From an uncultured Clostridia bacterium (lineage in GTDB: Bacteria > Bacillota > Clostridia > Oscillospirales > CAG-272): a stretch of DNA of 64,000 nucleotides. The notes under the pieces were generated by a model that was not told the origin of the DNA, made no database searches, and worked only from the letters and a program-made list of their open reading frames with translations. Below, piece by piece: positions 34,759 to 43,361 of this stretch; the first letter of the stretch is position 1; each line of letters begins with the position of its first letter. The translations under genes and the position numbers were made by a program. Where the stretch lies: NCBI GenBank assembly GCA_946407735.1, contig CAMJPL010000001.1:152182-216181 (forward strand), read 5' to 3'.

Positions 34759-36265
34759 TTATCCGAGAGAACTGAAAGCTTCGTTTATCTCAGCCAGCTT
34801 CTTTTCGGCTTTTGGCAGGTATTTTTCGTACATCGAGGCGAAGTCCGTGCTGCTCTTGTAGAAAAGTTCCATTATATGAGTGTAATAATCACCGACGGCA
34901 TAGAACATGCCGAGATCGAAAACTCGGTTGGCGAGGATTATGTCTAGCATCGCTGACGATTCATCATCACGGAAATTCTTTCCCTGAAGTGTTATGTCAT
35001 AATATGCCGGCGTGACGGTGTACATCGATTCACAGGCCATTGCCTCAAGGATCGTGCCTGTCATTTCGACGTTCTCGACGACTGTCGGAACGCAGATGAA
35101 AGCACAGCCATACGAACTGACTGTCGAGTAATAGGTGTCCTGTGCCTCGTCAAACTTCATTACCGGGACGATGCCGAAATCGGAATCCATGTTGCGGTAT
35201 TTCTTTATCATGCAGAGATACCGGTTGTGGAACAGGATCTGGTCGGCGGCAAACATCGGTTCGACAAGGTCAGCCTGATGATATATGGAATAAGCGATAT
35301 TACGGTCGTAGGCTGCTTTGGAGAACTGCTCGACAGCAGTAGCGACTTTGGGATCGTTAAGTGTAAGGACAAGCTCGCCCTTCTCATCAAGGTCGCAGAA
35401 GCGGCAGCCTACTCCATGTACAAGAGAACGCATCGCTTCGTGCCAGATGCAGAAGCCGTAACGGTCGTTCTCGTCCATCTTGCTGTCGCCGTTCAGGTCC
35501 TCAGATACCTGAACGACCATCTCGGCGAACTTCGGATTGGTCCATTTTCCGTCTTTGACGAGATCGTAAGGACTTTCCATGCCATACTGCTGTATCAGTT
35601 TTTTGTTGAATATATAGCAGAATGTGGTATCATTGTCAAGAGTGCTGATATCACCTGTGGCATAGAAGGTCTTGCCGAATATCGACACATCTTCTATACA
35701 CGGCTGATCCCACCATATATTCGAGAGATTCAGATTCGGCACCTCACTCTTGAGTTCGAGAAGATATCCTTCATACGCAAGAGTGGCTACGTCGACTGAG
35801 CCTATCTGACACGCGTCATATGCCTGATCGCCCGCCATGACGCTGTTTCTTAACAGCTTTGCGCCGTTTTTGTCGTTGCCTCCCTTGTCAGCACCCATGT
35901 GGTTTATCTCGTTTATAACGACATTGTATTGTTCTTCGACGGCGCGGTTGCGGCGGAAGACCATGTCGTTTATCGGCTCTCCGTTCTCCTGTTCGGCATA
36001 GAAATCGTATATTTCCGTCCAGGTGTTCGCCCAGTTGCTGGTCGTCAGGATGTCGAACGAAGTACCGCCGAAATCGCTGTCAGGCAGATCCGGATACATA
36101 CGTTCGGTCGTGGTTTCGGCCGGTTCTGCAGAGGCTTCATGAGTTTCATCTGCAGATGCTGTCGTTGATGCCGGTGTCTGACCTACCCCCCCCGCACGAT
36201 GTCATGACGGCTGATGATGAGAGCAGCGCCGTCATGATCCATGCTGAAAGATTTCTGATCTTCAT
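34759..36265 (-). pseudogene. extracellular solute-binding lipoprotein SBP6, out of frame at an 8-G tract
   Basis: A start at 36265 (after GAGGGG) opens a signal peptide with lipobox V-M-T-S-C (Cys24) followed by Gly codons. The run of eight G (36186-36193) then shifts the frame, and translation would stop at 36146-36148 after 39 residues. The full mature SBP lies in another frame: a Thr/Ala/Glu linker, D-F-G-G-T-S-F-D-I, I-N-D-M-V-F-R-R-N-R-A-V-E-E, the calcium-loop-like D-L-N-G-D-S-K-M-D-E-N-D-R-Y-G-F, and V-M-K-F-D-E-A-Q-D. Seven G would restore a 501-residue lipoprotein. This may be phase variation by slippage or a homopolymer error. It follows ThuA in the same orientation (27 nt apart). 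It is more AT-rich than the other SBP genes. Confidence 0.8.
36186..36193 (-). repeat. 8-G homopolymer at the SBP6 lipobox
   Basis: It directly follows the lipobox Cys codon TGC. Eight G breaks the frame; seven restores it. Confidence 0.85.
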
Positions 36266-36292
36266 TATGATTCCCCTCATTAATATCGGCGT

Positions 36293-37036
36293 TTACTTTA
36301 TCTCTTTCCCTCCGACCTTCTCCAGCGGTCTCACATATCCCGTGCCGTACTTGGGATATACCGTTGGGGCGGCCCAGAAGATGGCGTTCTCGATGACCTT
36401 GAGCACCTTTTCGTTGTGATAGGTCGGCACAGACTCGTGACCCGGACGGAAGTAGAAGATCTTGCCGCTGCCGCGCTTGTAGGTGAGGCCGGAGCGGAAG
36501 ACCTCGCCGCCCTCGAACCAAGAGATGAAGATCAGCTCGTCGGGAGTCGGGATCTCGAAGGTCTCGCCGTAGACCTCCTCATGCTCGAGCTCGATGTAGT
36601 CGCCGATGCCCTGTACGATCGGATGGCTGTGGTCGATGACCCACAGACGCTCCTTGTCGCCGTCCTCGCGCCATTTCAGGTCGTAGGAGCGGGTGCCGGT
36701 GATGCGCTGGAAGATCTTCGAGGCGTGCCCGGAGTGGAGCACGATGAGCCCCATCCCCTGCTGGACGCGGCGCCATACGCGGTCGACCACCTCGTCCTTC
36801 ACCTCGCCGTGAGCCATATGTCCCCACCAGAGCATGACGTCGGTGGAATCGACGACCTCCTGCGGCAGACCGTTCTCCGGCTCGTCGAGGGTGGCGGTGC
36901 GGACGGTGAGTCCCGGCACGGTGTCAAGATAGCTCTTTATCGCGTTGTGGATGCCGTCGGGGTATATCGCCCTGATGTGCTCCTCGCTTTTCTCGTGGCG
37001 GTATTCGTTCCATACGGTTACGTTGATGTTTTCCAT
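36293..37036 (-). CDS. ThuA-domain protein (trehalose-utilization family)
   Basis: A 247-residue class-I glutamine-amidotransferase-like protein of the ThuA family: [11 protein letters not shown] near the start, [26 protein letters not shown], and Y-F-R-P-G-H-E-S near the end. ThuA proteins take part in sugar catabolism (oxidation of trehalose-like disaccharides through 3-keto intermediates), but their exact reaction is not settled. It is the first gene of an operon with SBP6, so the pair probably handles the same sugar. A sugar isomerase/epimerase gene is divergent from it, consistent with one catabolic region. Confidence 0.9.
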   Translation of the reverse strand: MENINVTVWNEYRHEKSEEHIRAIYPDGIHNAIKSYLDTVPGLTVRTATLDEPENGLPQEVVDSTDVMLWWGHMAHGEVKDEVVDRVWRRVQQGMGLIVLHSGHASKIFQRITGTRSYDLKWREDGDKERLWVIDHSHPIVQGIGDYIELEHEEVYGETFEIPTPDELIFISWFEGGEVFRSGLTYKRGSGKIFYFRPGHESVPTYHNEKVLKVIENAIFWAAPTVYPKYGTGYVRPLEKVGGKEIK

Positions 37037-37082
37037 GGCTTTTTCTCCTTGCAGATGAGGGCAGTTTCCCTTCTATGAGTAA

Positions 37083-37111
37083 ATTATACCACATATCGCG
37101 CCCGATGTAAA
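37083..37111 (-). promoter_or_regulatory. sigma-A promoter of the ThuA-SBP6 operon
   Basis: TTTACA, 17-bp spacer, TATAAT reading leftward, with TGTGG before the -10. Confidence 0.8.
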
Positions 37112-37141
37112 CAGGCAAAGGATATTTTTTTTGAAAAACGG

Positions 37142-37170
37142 TTGTAAAGCGTCCCATTGTGTGGTATAAT
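37142..37170 (+). promoter_or_regulatory. sigma-A promoter of the sugar isomerase/epimerase gene
   Basis: TTGTAA, 17-bp spacer, TATAAT with TGTGG before it; divergent from the ThuA promoter, 30 bp away. Confidence 0.8.
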
Positions 37171-37215
37171 GTAACCGGAAGATTTCCGCTTCTATCGACG
37201 GAGGTAATAATCAGG

Positions 37216-37950
37216 ATGAAATACGGACTTCAGATGTACAGCGTCCGCGACGTCACCGACAAGGATCTCGCAGGAGCGCTCAAAAAGGTCGCCGAGATGG
37301 GCTACAGCTACGTTGAGTTCGCCGGCTTCTTCGGCCATGAGGCCGCCGAGGTGAAGGCCATGCTCGACGAGTACGGTCTCGTCTGCTCCGGCACGCACAG
37401 CGGCTGGGAGGCGGCGTACAACGATTTCGACGCTGCGGTCGCCTATCACAAGACCATCGGCGCCACCCGCTACATCATTCCCGGCGCCGACATCGGCACG
37501 AAGGAAAAGCTCGACAACTTCATCGAAAAGACGAACGAGCTCGTCCCGAAATTCGCCGCCGAGGGCATAAAGCTCGGCTATCACAACCACAGCCACGAAT
37601 TCCTGCCGACGGCCGAGGGCATCATCATCCACGACGAGCTCCAGGCCCGCTCGAAGATGGATTTCGAGATCGACACCTTCTGGGCGTGGAACGCCGGCGT
37701 CGACCCGATCGCTCTGGTCGAAAAGCTCAGGGACCGCATCGAGGTCGTGCATCTCAAGGACGGCATTAAGGGCGGAGAGGGCAAATCGGTCGGTCTCGGC
37801 GACGCCCCCTGCAAGGCCGTGAGAAATTACTGCATCGAAAATAATATCCTCATGGTCGTCGAGAGCGAGGGACTTCACCCGACCGGTCTCGAGGAAGCAA
37901 AGCGCTGCATCGACTTCCTCAAGATCTGCGACGCCGACGACGGCAGATGA
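37216..37950 (+). CDS. sugar phosphate isomerase/epimerase (xylose-isomerase-like TIM barrel)
   Basis: A 244-residue AP-endonuclease-2/xylose-isomerase-like barrel. The start at 37216 follows GGAGGTAATAATCAGG; the frame continues 19 codons upstream without an SD. Family elements: K-Y-G-L-Q-M-Y-S-V-R-D at the N-terminus, Y-S-Y-V-E-F-A-G-F-F-G, L-G-Y-H-N-H-S-H-E-F with metal-binding residues, E-I-D-T-F-W-A-W-N-A-G-V-D, and V-V-H-L-K-D-G. Such proteins isomerise or epimerise keto-sugars and inositols and often pair with ThuA or Gfo/Idh genes; here ThuA is divergent. A double-hairpin terminator follows. Confidence 0.9.
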   Translation: MKYGLQMYSVRDVTDKDLAGALKKVAEMGYSYVEFAGFFGHEAAEVKAMLDEYGLVCSGTHSGWEAAYNDFDAAVAYHKTIGATRYIIPGADIGTKEKLDNFIEKTNELVPKFAAEGIKLGYHNHSHEFLPTAEGIIIHDELQARSKMDFEIDTFWAWNAGVDPIALVEKLRDRIEVVHLKDGIKGGEGKSVGLGDAPCKAVRNYCIENNILMVVESEGLHPTGLEEAKRCIDFLKICDADDGR

Positions 37951-37964
37951 CATCATGACGCTGC

Positions 37965-38013
37965 GGGGCGTGACGTGAAAAGCTCACGCCCCCGGCATGC
38001 CGCGGCTTTTTTA
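37965..38013 (+). terminator. terminator after the sugar isomerase gene
   Basis: GGGGCGTGA/TCACGCCCC, then a GCCG-rich stem ending in six T. Confidence 0.8.
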
Positions 38014-38104
38014 TTAACATATAATCATATCAAAATAGTATGCAGATAGCATGAAAATCCAAAAAATATAAAGATTTTTATATTCTTTGAAAAAGGAGAA
38101 GGTT

Positions 38105-39121
38105 ATGAACTCAAAGGAACGTCTCGCCGCCTATCTCGCCGGTGAAAAGGTCGACCGCCGCCCGAACCTCACCATCGTCGGAAGCGCCGTCTGCCGCTTC
38201 GCTGACGGAGGGAAGGGGATGGATATCGAGACATACTGCAAGGACTGGCGAAAAATGGCTGACGCCGCCGCCGCTGCCGCACGCGAGTACAAGCTCGACT
38301 TTATCCAGATAGCCTCCGATCTGCTGAGAGAGGCCGAGGGCTACGGCACCGAGGTCTCGTATTTCCCGCACAAGCTGCCGACGGCGAAGAAATACGCCCT
38401 CGGTGACATAAGCGAAGCCGCATCTCTCCGTCCGCTCAGGGCGGCGGAGATACCGAGGCTGTATGATCTCGTCAAAGCCGCAGAGTACGCCCTCGCCGAT
38501 CCTGACGTCGATCCGATGGTGCTCTGCGTCGGCCCGATGACGGTCGCCGGTAACGTCCGCGGCGTTCAGGATCTGCTGATGGACATGTACGATGAGCCGG
38601 AGCTGTGCGCCGGGCTTCTCGACACCGTGACCGAAACGACTCTCGATTTCATCTCCTGCCTCGCCTCCGTCGGCGTGAAGTACGCATATGTCGCCGATCC
38701 GGTGGCGTCGCTCGTCTCCCCGTCGGTGTATGAGGAGTTCATACTCCCCGAGCATAAGAAGATCTTCTCACGCATGGCGGAGCTCGGGATCACCGGACGC
38801 CTTCATATGTGCGGCAACACGACCGCCATACTGCCGTATTCGAGCGGATGCGGAGCGAAGATAATCGACGTCGATCACGTCGTGAATTTCGCCGAAGCGC
38901 TCGACATCGTCGGCGACAGGTGCATACTGAACGGGAATATCGATCCCGTTTCCGACGTCTATTCCTGCGATTATACGCATACAAGGGAGGCGCTGCTCGG
39001 AGTCGCGAAGAGCGCCGGAGGACGCCGGGCCATGTTCATGCCCGGCTGCGAGCTGCCGACCGATACCGACACGGCGAATCTTCTCGCCATCCACGACGCC
39101 CTCGCCGCGATAGGCGGGTGA
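38105..39121 (+). CDS. MtaA/MtbA-type corrinoid methyltransferase (URO-D superfamily)
   Basis: A 338-residue protein; AAAAAGGAGAAGGTT precedes the ATG at 38105. The zinc thiolate signature of the MtaA/MtbA/CmuA group is present: H-M-C-G-N (His and Cys two apart) about two-thirds along, and a C-terminal Cys in F-M-P-G-C-E-L-P-T-D-T. In known systems these zinc sites activate a thiol or similar acceptor that takes the methyl group from methyl-corrinoid protein, so this is a better candidate partner than the 26.5-kb gene for the corrinoid protein at 14 kb. In a bacterium lacking coenzyme M the acceptor may be tetrahydrofolate or a thiol; this is inferred. No corrinoid-reactivation gene is seen in the window. 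Confidence 0.9.
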   Translation: MNSKERLAAYLAGEKVDRRPNLTIVGSAVCRFADGGKGMDIETYCKDWRKMADAAAAAAREYKLDFIQIASDLLREAEGYGTEVSYFPHKLPTAKKYALGDISEAASLRPLRAAEIPRLYDLVKAAEYALADPDVDPMVLCVGPMTVAGNVRGVQDLLMDMYDEPELCAGLLDTVTETTLDFISCLASVGVKYAYVADPVASLVSPSVYEEFILPEHKKIFSRMAELGITGRLHMCGNTTAILPYSSGCGAKIIDVDHVVNFAEALDIVGDRCILNGNIDPVSDVYSCDYTHTREALLGVAKSAGGRRAMFMPGCELPTDTDTANLLAIHDALAAIGG

Positions 39122-39160
39122 GCCTGTCCACGTAAAAAAAGACGAATATCTAGGCCACAT

Positions 39161-39191
39161 AAAAACTCCCCGCCGCTTCTGCGGCGGGGAG
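39161..39191 (-). terminator. terminator of mscS
   Basis: CTCCCCGCCGC-AGAA-GCGGCGGGGAG then TTTTT on the minus strand. Confidence 0.92.
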
Positions 39192-39216
39192 AAATGCTTT
39201 TCGTGATATCCCGATC

Positions 39217-40026
39217 TTACTTTTCCTGCATATGCACATCGAGCTGCTGGTGAGGCAGGCCGATGCCGGCGTTGGCGAAGGCCTTCTTCACGGCCTCGTT
39301 GAGGCTGAAATAGGTCTCCCAGTAGTCGGCGTTCTTGCACCAGGCGCGGCAGGTGATCTCGATGCCGGCTCCGGTGTTGCTGATCACGCGGACCATGTTG
39401 TCGGCCTCCTGCTCTACGGTCGGGCAGGCGGCGATGACGCTCTTGATGCACTCCATGGCCTTCTCCCAGTCGGTGTTCTGAGCGACAGTGAAGGTGTGGT
39501 CGACGCGGCGGAGCTCCTTTACGGAGTAGTTCACCACATTGGTGGTGGAGGCGGTGCCGTTGGGGATCGAAACGACGCGGTTGTCGATCGTCGCCAGCTT
39601 GGTGTAGACGATGTGGATCTCCTCGACCGTTCCGGTATATCCGGCGAGATCGACGAAGTCGCCGACCTTGAACGGGCGGGTGAAGAGCAGCAGGATGCCG
39701 CCGGCGAAGTTGGAGACGGTGCCGTTGAGGGCGAAGCCGACCGCGACGCCGAGAGAGGCGATGAGCGCCGATACGGCGGTCGTGTTGATGCCGAGATAGC
39801 TGATGAGGCAGACGACGATGACGATCTTGAGCAGCAGCTTTCCGACATAGGCTATGGCGCTGAAGGCGGAGGCGTCGATCTTGCCCGATTTGGCGTTCGC
39901 CGTCTCGAGCTTCTTGAAGATGCTGTTGACGATCTTGAAGCCGATCAGCAGCACGATGAGCGCGATAACTACCTTGATCCCGGCGTTTATTACCCACTGG
40001 ATCAGGTTGTTGGCCATGTCTTCCAT
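39217..40026 (-). CDS. mscS: small-conductance mechanosensitive channel, MscS family
   Basis: A 269-residue MscS channel. Three N-terminal membrane segments end in the pore helix (A-S-L-G-V-A-V-G-F-A-L-N-G-T-V-S-N-F-A-G-G-I-L), followed by the beta domain with F-K-V-G-D-F-V-D, T-G-T-V-E-E-I and I-P-N-G. It protects against hypo-osmotic shock by opening under membrane tension. Length is typical of minimal MscS. AAAGGAG is 6 nt before the ATG. It is monocistronic, with a strong terminator. Confidence 0.93.
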   Translation of the reverse strand: MEDMANNLIQWVINAGIKVVIALIVLLIGFKIVNSIFKKLETANAKSGKIDASAFSAIAYVGKLLLKIVIVVCLISYLGINTTAVSALIASLGVAVGFALNGTVSNFAGGILLLFTRPFKVGDFVDLAGYTGTVEEIHIVYTKLATIDNRVVSIPNGTASTTNVVNYSVKELRRVDHTFTVAQNTDWEKAMECIKSVIAACPTVEQEADNMVRVISNTGAGIEITCRAWCKNADYWETYFSLNEAVKKAFANAGIGLPHQQLDVHMQEK

Positions 40027-40168
40027 GTTTTTCTCCTTTCGGATATCAGCGGATTTTGTTTGTGTAATATGCTGTAATGATTATAGCTCGAAAATTGAAA
40101 CGATGTATAAACTGATGATTAAAATAATATAAACTATATTTGTTTAAACTTAATCGCTGACGCGCCGG

Positions 40169-41719
40169 TCAGAACTGGAAGTAGATGAAGCTGCGGTTGT
40201 CGTAGGCGCCGAGGAGGATTATAACGGCGGCGAAGGCGGCGTAGACGAGGATCCTCACGGCGGTCATGCCGACGGTTGACTTTATCTCGCCGGAGGATAT
40301 GGCCGACAGGTGCTTCATGAGAGGCGTGTAGGTCATTATAAGCTCGACGGCGATCAGGATGAACAGGCAGATCCCGGCCGCCCACAGGCGTATCTCGGGA
40401 ACGGCTGAAAAGTCGCCTTTGTCGGCGAGGAAGATGTGACCGAGCATCGTGAAGGCGTCGGAGAAGGTGTCGGCGCGGAAGAACACCCACGACAGCGAGA
40501 TCAGGACGAAGGTGACCGCCGTCGCTCCGGCCGAGCGGATGAAGCGCAGAGGCCTGCCTCCGCGGGAGGCGAGATACTCGGCCTTCGCGTCGTCGTCAAG
40601 CTCCGATTCCTTCTTCGCGCCGCCGGGAAGCGGGACATATCCGAGCGCGCCTTGCGTGATCCTGCCGATCATGTCGCCGACGGGTCTGAGCAGGCGGCAG
40701 GATATGACCCATATGCCGTTCAGCAGTCCCCAGAAGGCGAAGGTCCATGACGCGCCGTGCCAGATGCCGGACACCGCGAAGGTGATCATCTCGTTCAGGC
40801 ACCAGCGGGGAGTCGAGACACGGCTGCCGCCGAGCGGGATGTAGATGTAGTCGCGGAACCATGTCGACAGCGATATGTGCCAGCGCCGCCAGAATTCGGC
40901 GGGCGAGCGGGAGAAGTAAGGCGTCTTGAAGTTCTCCATGAGGCGTATGTCGAGGATCCTCGCCGCACCCATGGCGATGTCGGAATAACCGGAAAAATCG
41001 CAGTATATCTGGAATGTGAAGCAGATGAGGCCTATCACCGCCGGCATACCGGCATAGCCTCCGACGTCGCCGAATACCCTGTCGGCGATGAGGGCGAGGT
41101 TGTCGGCGACGGCGATCTTCTTGAACATGCCCCAGAGCATCAGCCGTCCGCCCTCGGAGGCGTTCTGATATGTGAAATAATGCTTTTTCTTCAGCTGCCC
41201 GGAGAGGTCGGAGAACCGCTCGATAGGTCCGGCCACCAGCTGCGGGAAGAACATAAGGAAGAGCGAGAAGTCGATGAAATTATGCTCGGGAGCCTTCCCC
41301 ATGCGGTAGGCGTCGATGAGATAGCCCATCGACTGGAAGGTGTGGAAGGATATGCCTATCGGCAGGACGACGTCGGGGACGGAGAGCGGAGCGGCGGAAC
41401 CGAACAGCGCGTTCCACGTCCCGCCGAGCATGCCGAGATATTTGAAGTAGACGAGCATCCCGATGTTGAGCCCGAGCGCGAGAACGAAGAACATGTTCTT
41501 GTACTCCGGCCGGGACGAGAATTTCTCGATCAGCCGCGCTCCGAAATAGTCGACGAGCGTCGTGAACAGGAGTATGAATATGTAGTACGGGATGAACGAC
41601 ATATAGAAGAACACCGACGCGGCGAGCAGCCAGTATCTTCTGAACCGTTCGGGGAGAAGGAAGAAGACGAGTACTACTATGGGGAAGAATATCAGGAATT
41701 CAACGGAATTGAACAGCAT
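40169..41719 (-). CDS. MBOAT-family O-acyltransferase (AlgI/DltB-like)
   Basis: A 516-residue multispan membrane protein. It begins with the AlgI-type M-L-F-N-S-x-E-F-L-I-F-F-P and carries the MBOAT core with the catalytic histidine in G-I-W-H-G-A-S-W-T-F-x-x-W-G-L, plus P-Q-L-V-A-G-P-I-E-R. AlgI-like enzymes move acetyl groups across the membrane to an exported glycan. They usually act with an SGNH-fold partner that finishes the transfer; the lipoprotein at 43362 is a plausible one (inference). GGAG precedes the ATG. It follows the EamA transporter gene by 36 nt, probably in one operon. Confidence 0.93.
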   Translation of the reverse strand: MLFNSVEFLIFFPIVVLVFFLLPERFRRYWLLAASVFFYMSFIPYYIFILLFTTLVDYFGARLIEKFSSRPEYKNMFFVLALGLNIGMLVYFKYLGMLGGTWNALFGSAAPLSVPDVVLPIGISFHTFQSMGYLIDAYRMGKAPEHNFIDFSLFLMFFPQLVAGPIERFSDLSGQLKKKHYFTYQNASEGGRLMLWGMFKKIAVADNLALIADRVFGDVGGYAGMPAVIGLICFTFQIYCDFSGYSDIAMGAARILDIRLMENFKTPYFSRSPAEFWRRWHISLSTWFRDYIYIPLGGSRVSTPRWCLNEMITFAVSGIWHGASWTFAFWGLLNGIWVISCRLLRPVGDMIGRITQGALGYVPLPGGAKKESELDDDAKAEYLASRGGRPLRFIRSAGATAVTFVLISLSWVFFRADTFSDAFTMLGHIFLADKGDFSAVPEIRLWAAGICLFILIAVELIMTYTPLMKHLSAISSGEIKSTVGMTAVRILVYAAFAAVIILLGAYDNRSFIYFQF

Positions 41720-41755
41720 AACGGACTCCGGTGGCTTGAAGGTCTTACATGCGTA

Positions 41756-42709
41756 TTACAGCTCGAGGAACAGGAATGTCGCGGCGAAGCTGATGACAAG
41801 ACCGATGAAGGCGAATTTCTTGGGCTTCTCGCCGAAGAAAATGAAGGCCGCGAGGGCGCTCAGAACGACGCTGCCGCCGGTTATCATCGGGTAGAGCACA
41901 GAGGCGTCGAGGTTTTTCGCGCCGGTGAGCTGCAGAAAATACGAGCTCCCGTCGAACACGGCGGCTACGGCGCAGATGCCGAGCATCACCGGCAGAGTGG
42001 CGCCGAGCGCTGCCGCGAGCTTTCCGTGAGAGGCGCCGTCATCCGGTTCGGGTTCGGCGCTGCCCTTGACGCGGGAGCGGAAGATGAGATACGCGGCGAG
42101 TGAAATGACGAAATTGCAGAGATTGGAAAGGAAGACGAACTCTATTGTGCCGACAGTCTCGAGCGAGCTCGTCTGATGCACCTTCGAGAAGATGGAGACA
42201 AAGCCGTTCAGCACGAATATCACGGCGCAGAGCAGCCAGTAGACGGCGGGGGTCTTCTTCTTTCCGCCGCTTTCCGCCTTCGAGTCGAGGAGCGGCATGG
42301 CGAGAGACAGCAGCATGAGGATGATCCCGAGGATCCGCGCGGTGTTGATCGTCTCGTTGAGGAAGATGACGCCGTAAAGATACGGCATGAGCATGCCGCC
42401 GCACATCAAAAACAGGGTGTAGACCGACACCGGGCCCAGCTTCATCGCGGCGAAGCCGAGCATGGTATAGGCGACGCAGGCCGCCGCTATGACGGCGGCG
42501 CAGAGAAGCGAGAAGCCGGAGAATTCGATCCCGCCGACGGCGATAAGCGTAGCGGCGAGGAAGATGACAGTGGTTATGCTCCTGACGATCACGTTGAAGC
42601 GCGCCGAGGATATCGGCGACGAGCCGAACTTGAGCTGATACAGCTTTGTGGCCGTGAACTGCAGGGCAAGGAGCACGACGCTCAGAAGCACCGTGAGATA
42701 GTTTATCAT
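41756..42709 (-). CDS. EamA/DMT-superfamily transporter
   Basis: A 317-residue membrane protein with about ten hydrophobic segments in two similar halves, typical of the EamA drug/metabolite transporter family (halves meeting around the soluble S-K-A-E-S-G-G-K-K-K-T-P loop). The start at 42709 follows ACGGAGCGAAAA; the upstream in-frame ATG overlaps that SD and is less likely. Possible cargo ranges from amino acids to nucleotide sugars. It is first in an operon with the MBOAT acyltransferase, so supply of a substrate for glycan decoration is conceivable, but no specific evidence supports that. Confidence 0.88.
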   Translation of the reverse strand: MINYLTVLLSVVLLALQFTATKLYQLKFGSSPISSARFNVIVRSITTVIFLAATLIAVGGIEFSGFSLLCAAVIAAACVAYTMLGFAAMKLGPVSVYTLFLMCGGMLMPYLYGVIFLNETINTARILGIILMLLSLAMPLLDSKAESGGKKKTPAVYWLLCAVIFVLNGFVSIFSKVHQTSSLETVGTIEFVFLSNLCNFVISLAAYLIFRSRVKGSAEPEPDDGASHGKLAAALGATLPVMLGICAVAAVFDGSSYFLQLTGAKNLDASVLYPMITGGSVVLSALAAFIFFGEKPKKFAFIGLVISFAATFLFLEL

Positions 42710-42745
42710 TTTTCGCTCCGTCATAATGATAGCGGTATGACAATT

Positions 42746-42774
42746 ATTGTATCACAGTTTTGCAGTTTTGTCAA
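42746..42774 (-). promoter_or_regulatory. sigma-A promoter of the EamA-MBOAT operon
   Basis: TTGACA, 17-bp spacer, TACAAT reading leftward, with TGTGA before the -10. Confidence 0.82.
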
Positions 42775-42848
42775 TGACAAGGACGCATTTGCGGCAGATA
42801 AATCGGACCATCCGCGAAGGCGCGTAAATGGTTTTTTACAATTCGTCG

Positions 42849-42877
42849 TTGATTTGAGGGCCGATAAGTGATATAAT
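42849..42877 (+). promoter_or_regulatory. sigma-A promoter of the 42929 gene
   Basis: TTGATT, 17-bp spacer, TATAAT with GTGA before it; divergent from the EamA promoter. Confidence 0.8.
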
Positions 42878-42928
42878 AATGTAAAAATCCGAGCCCTATC
42901 GTTTCCCGTCCGATACTGTTTTTTCACC

Positions 42929-43348
42929 ATGATATGGAAATATTTCAGAGATAATATACTTTATCCCGGATGCGTCTTTTTCACGGTGTGCGTGTTCATA
43001 TTCGCCGCCGTCGCCTCGATGGGCGAGCTGACGAATCCGGTGCCGAATCTTCTGTACATGTGCCTTCTGTTCATCTTCTCCATGCTTTTCGCCGCCGCGA
43101 ACCGCCTGTTTCACTCCCGGTTCAGCGCCGCCGGGCAGATACTGCTTCATTTCGCCGCACTTACGACCGCGTTCGTCGTCGTTTTCATACTCGCCGGAGG
43201 GATCTATCTCAACGGCGGAAGATCGGTGGCCGCGGCGCTGCTGTTTTACGTTCTGGTCTACATGCTCGCGGTGTCGGTCTATATGGGCATCAGGTCGTAC
43301 AGGAAGAGGAAGAGCGTCGAGCAGAAGGATTACAAAAAGCAGTTCTGA
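42929..43348 (+). CDS. DUF3021-like four-helix membrane protein
   Basis: A 139-residue protein with four hydrophobic segments (about 12-32, 40-60, 70-95, 105-125), a short cytoplasmic N-terminus and a basic C-terminal tail R-S-Y-R-K-R-K-S. The pattern is like DUF3021 proteins, which in other Firmicutes often accompany LytTR regulators; none is adjacent here. Function unknown. It has its own promoter, and the SGNH lipoprotein gene begins 13 nt after its stop, so the two are likely co-expressed. Confidence 0.75.
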   Translation: MIWKYFRDNILYPGCVFFTVCVFIFAAVASMGELTNPVPNLLYMCLLFIFSMLFAAANRLFHSRFSAAGQILLHFAALTTAFVVVFILAGGIYLNGGRSVAAALLFYVLVYMLAVSVYMGIRSYRKRKSVEQKDYKKQF

Positions 43349-43361
43349 GGGGGTGTGCCGC

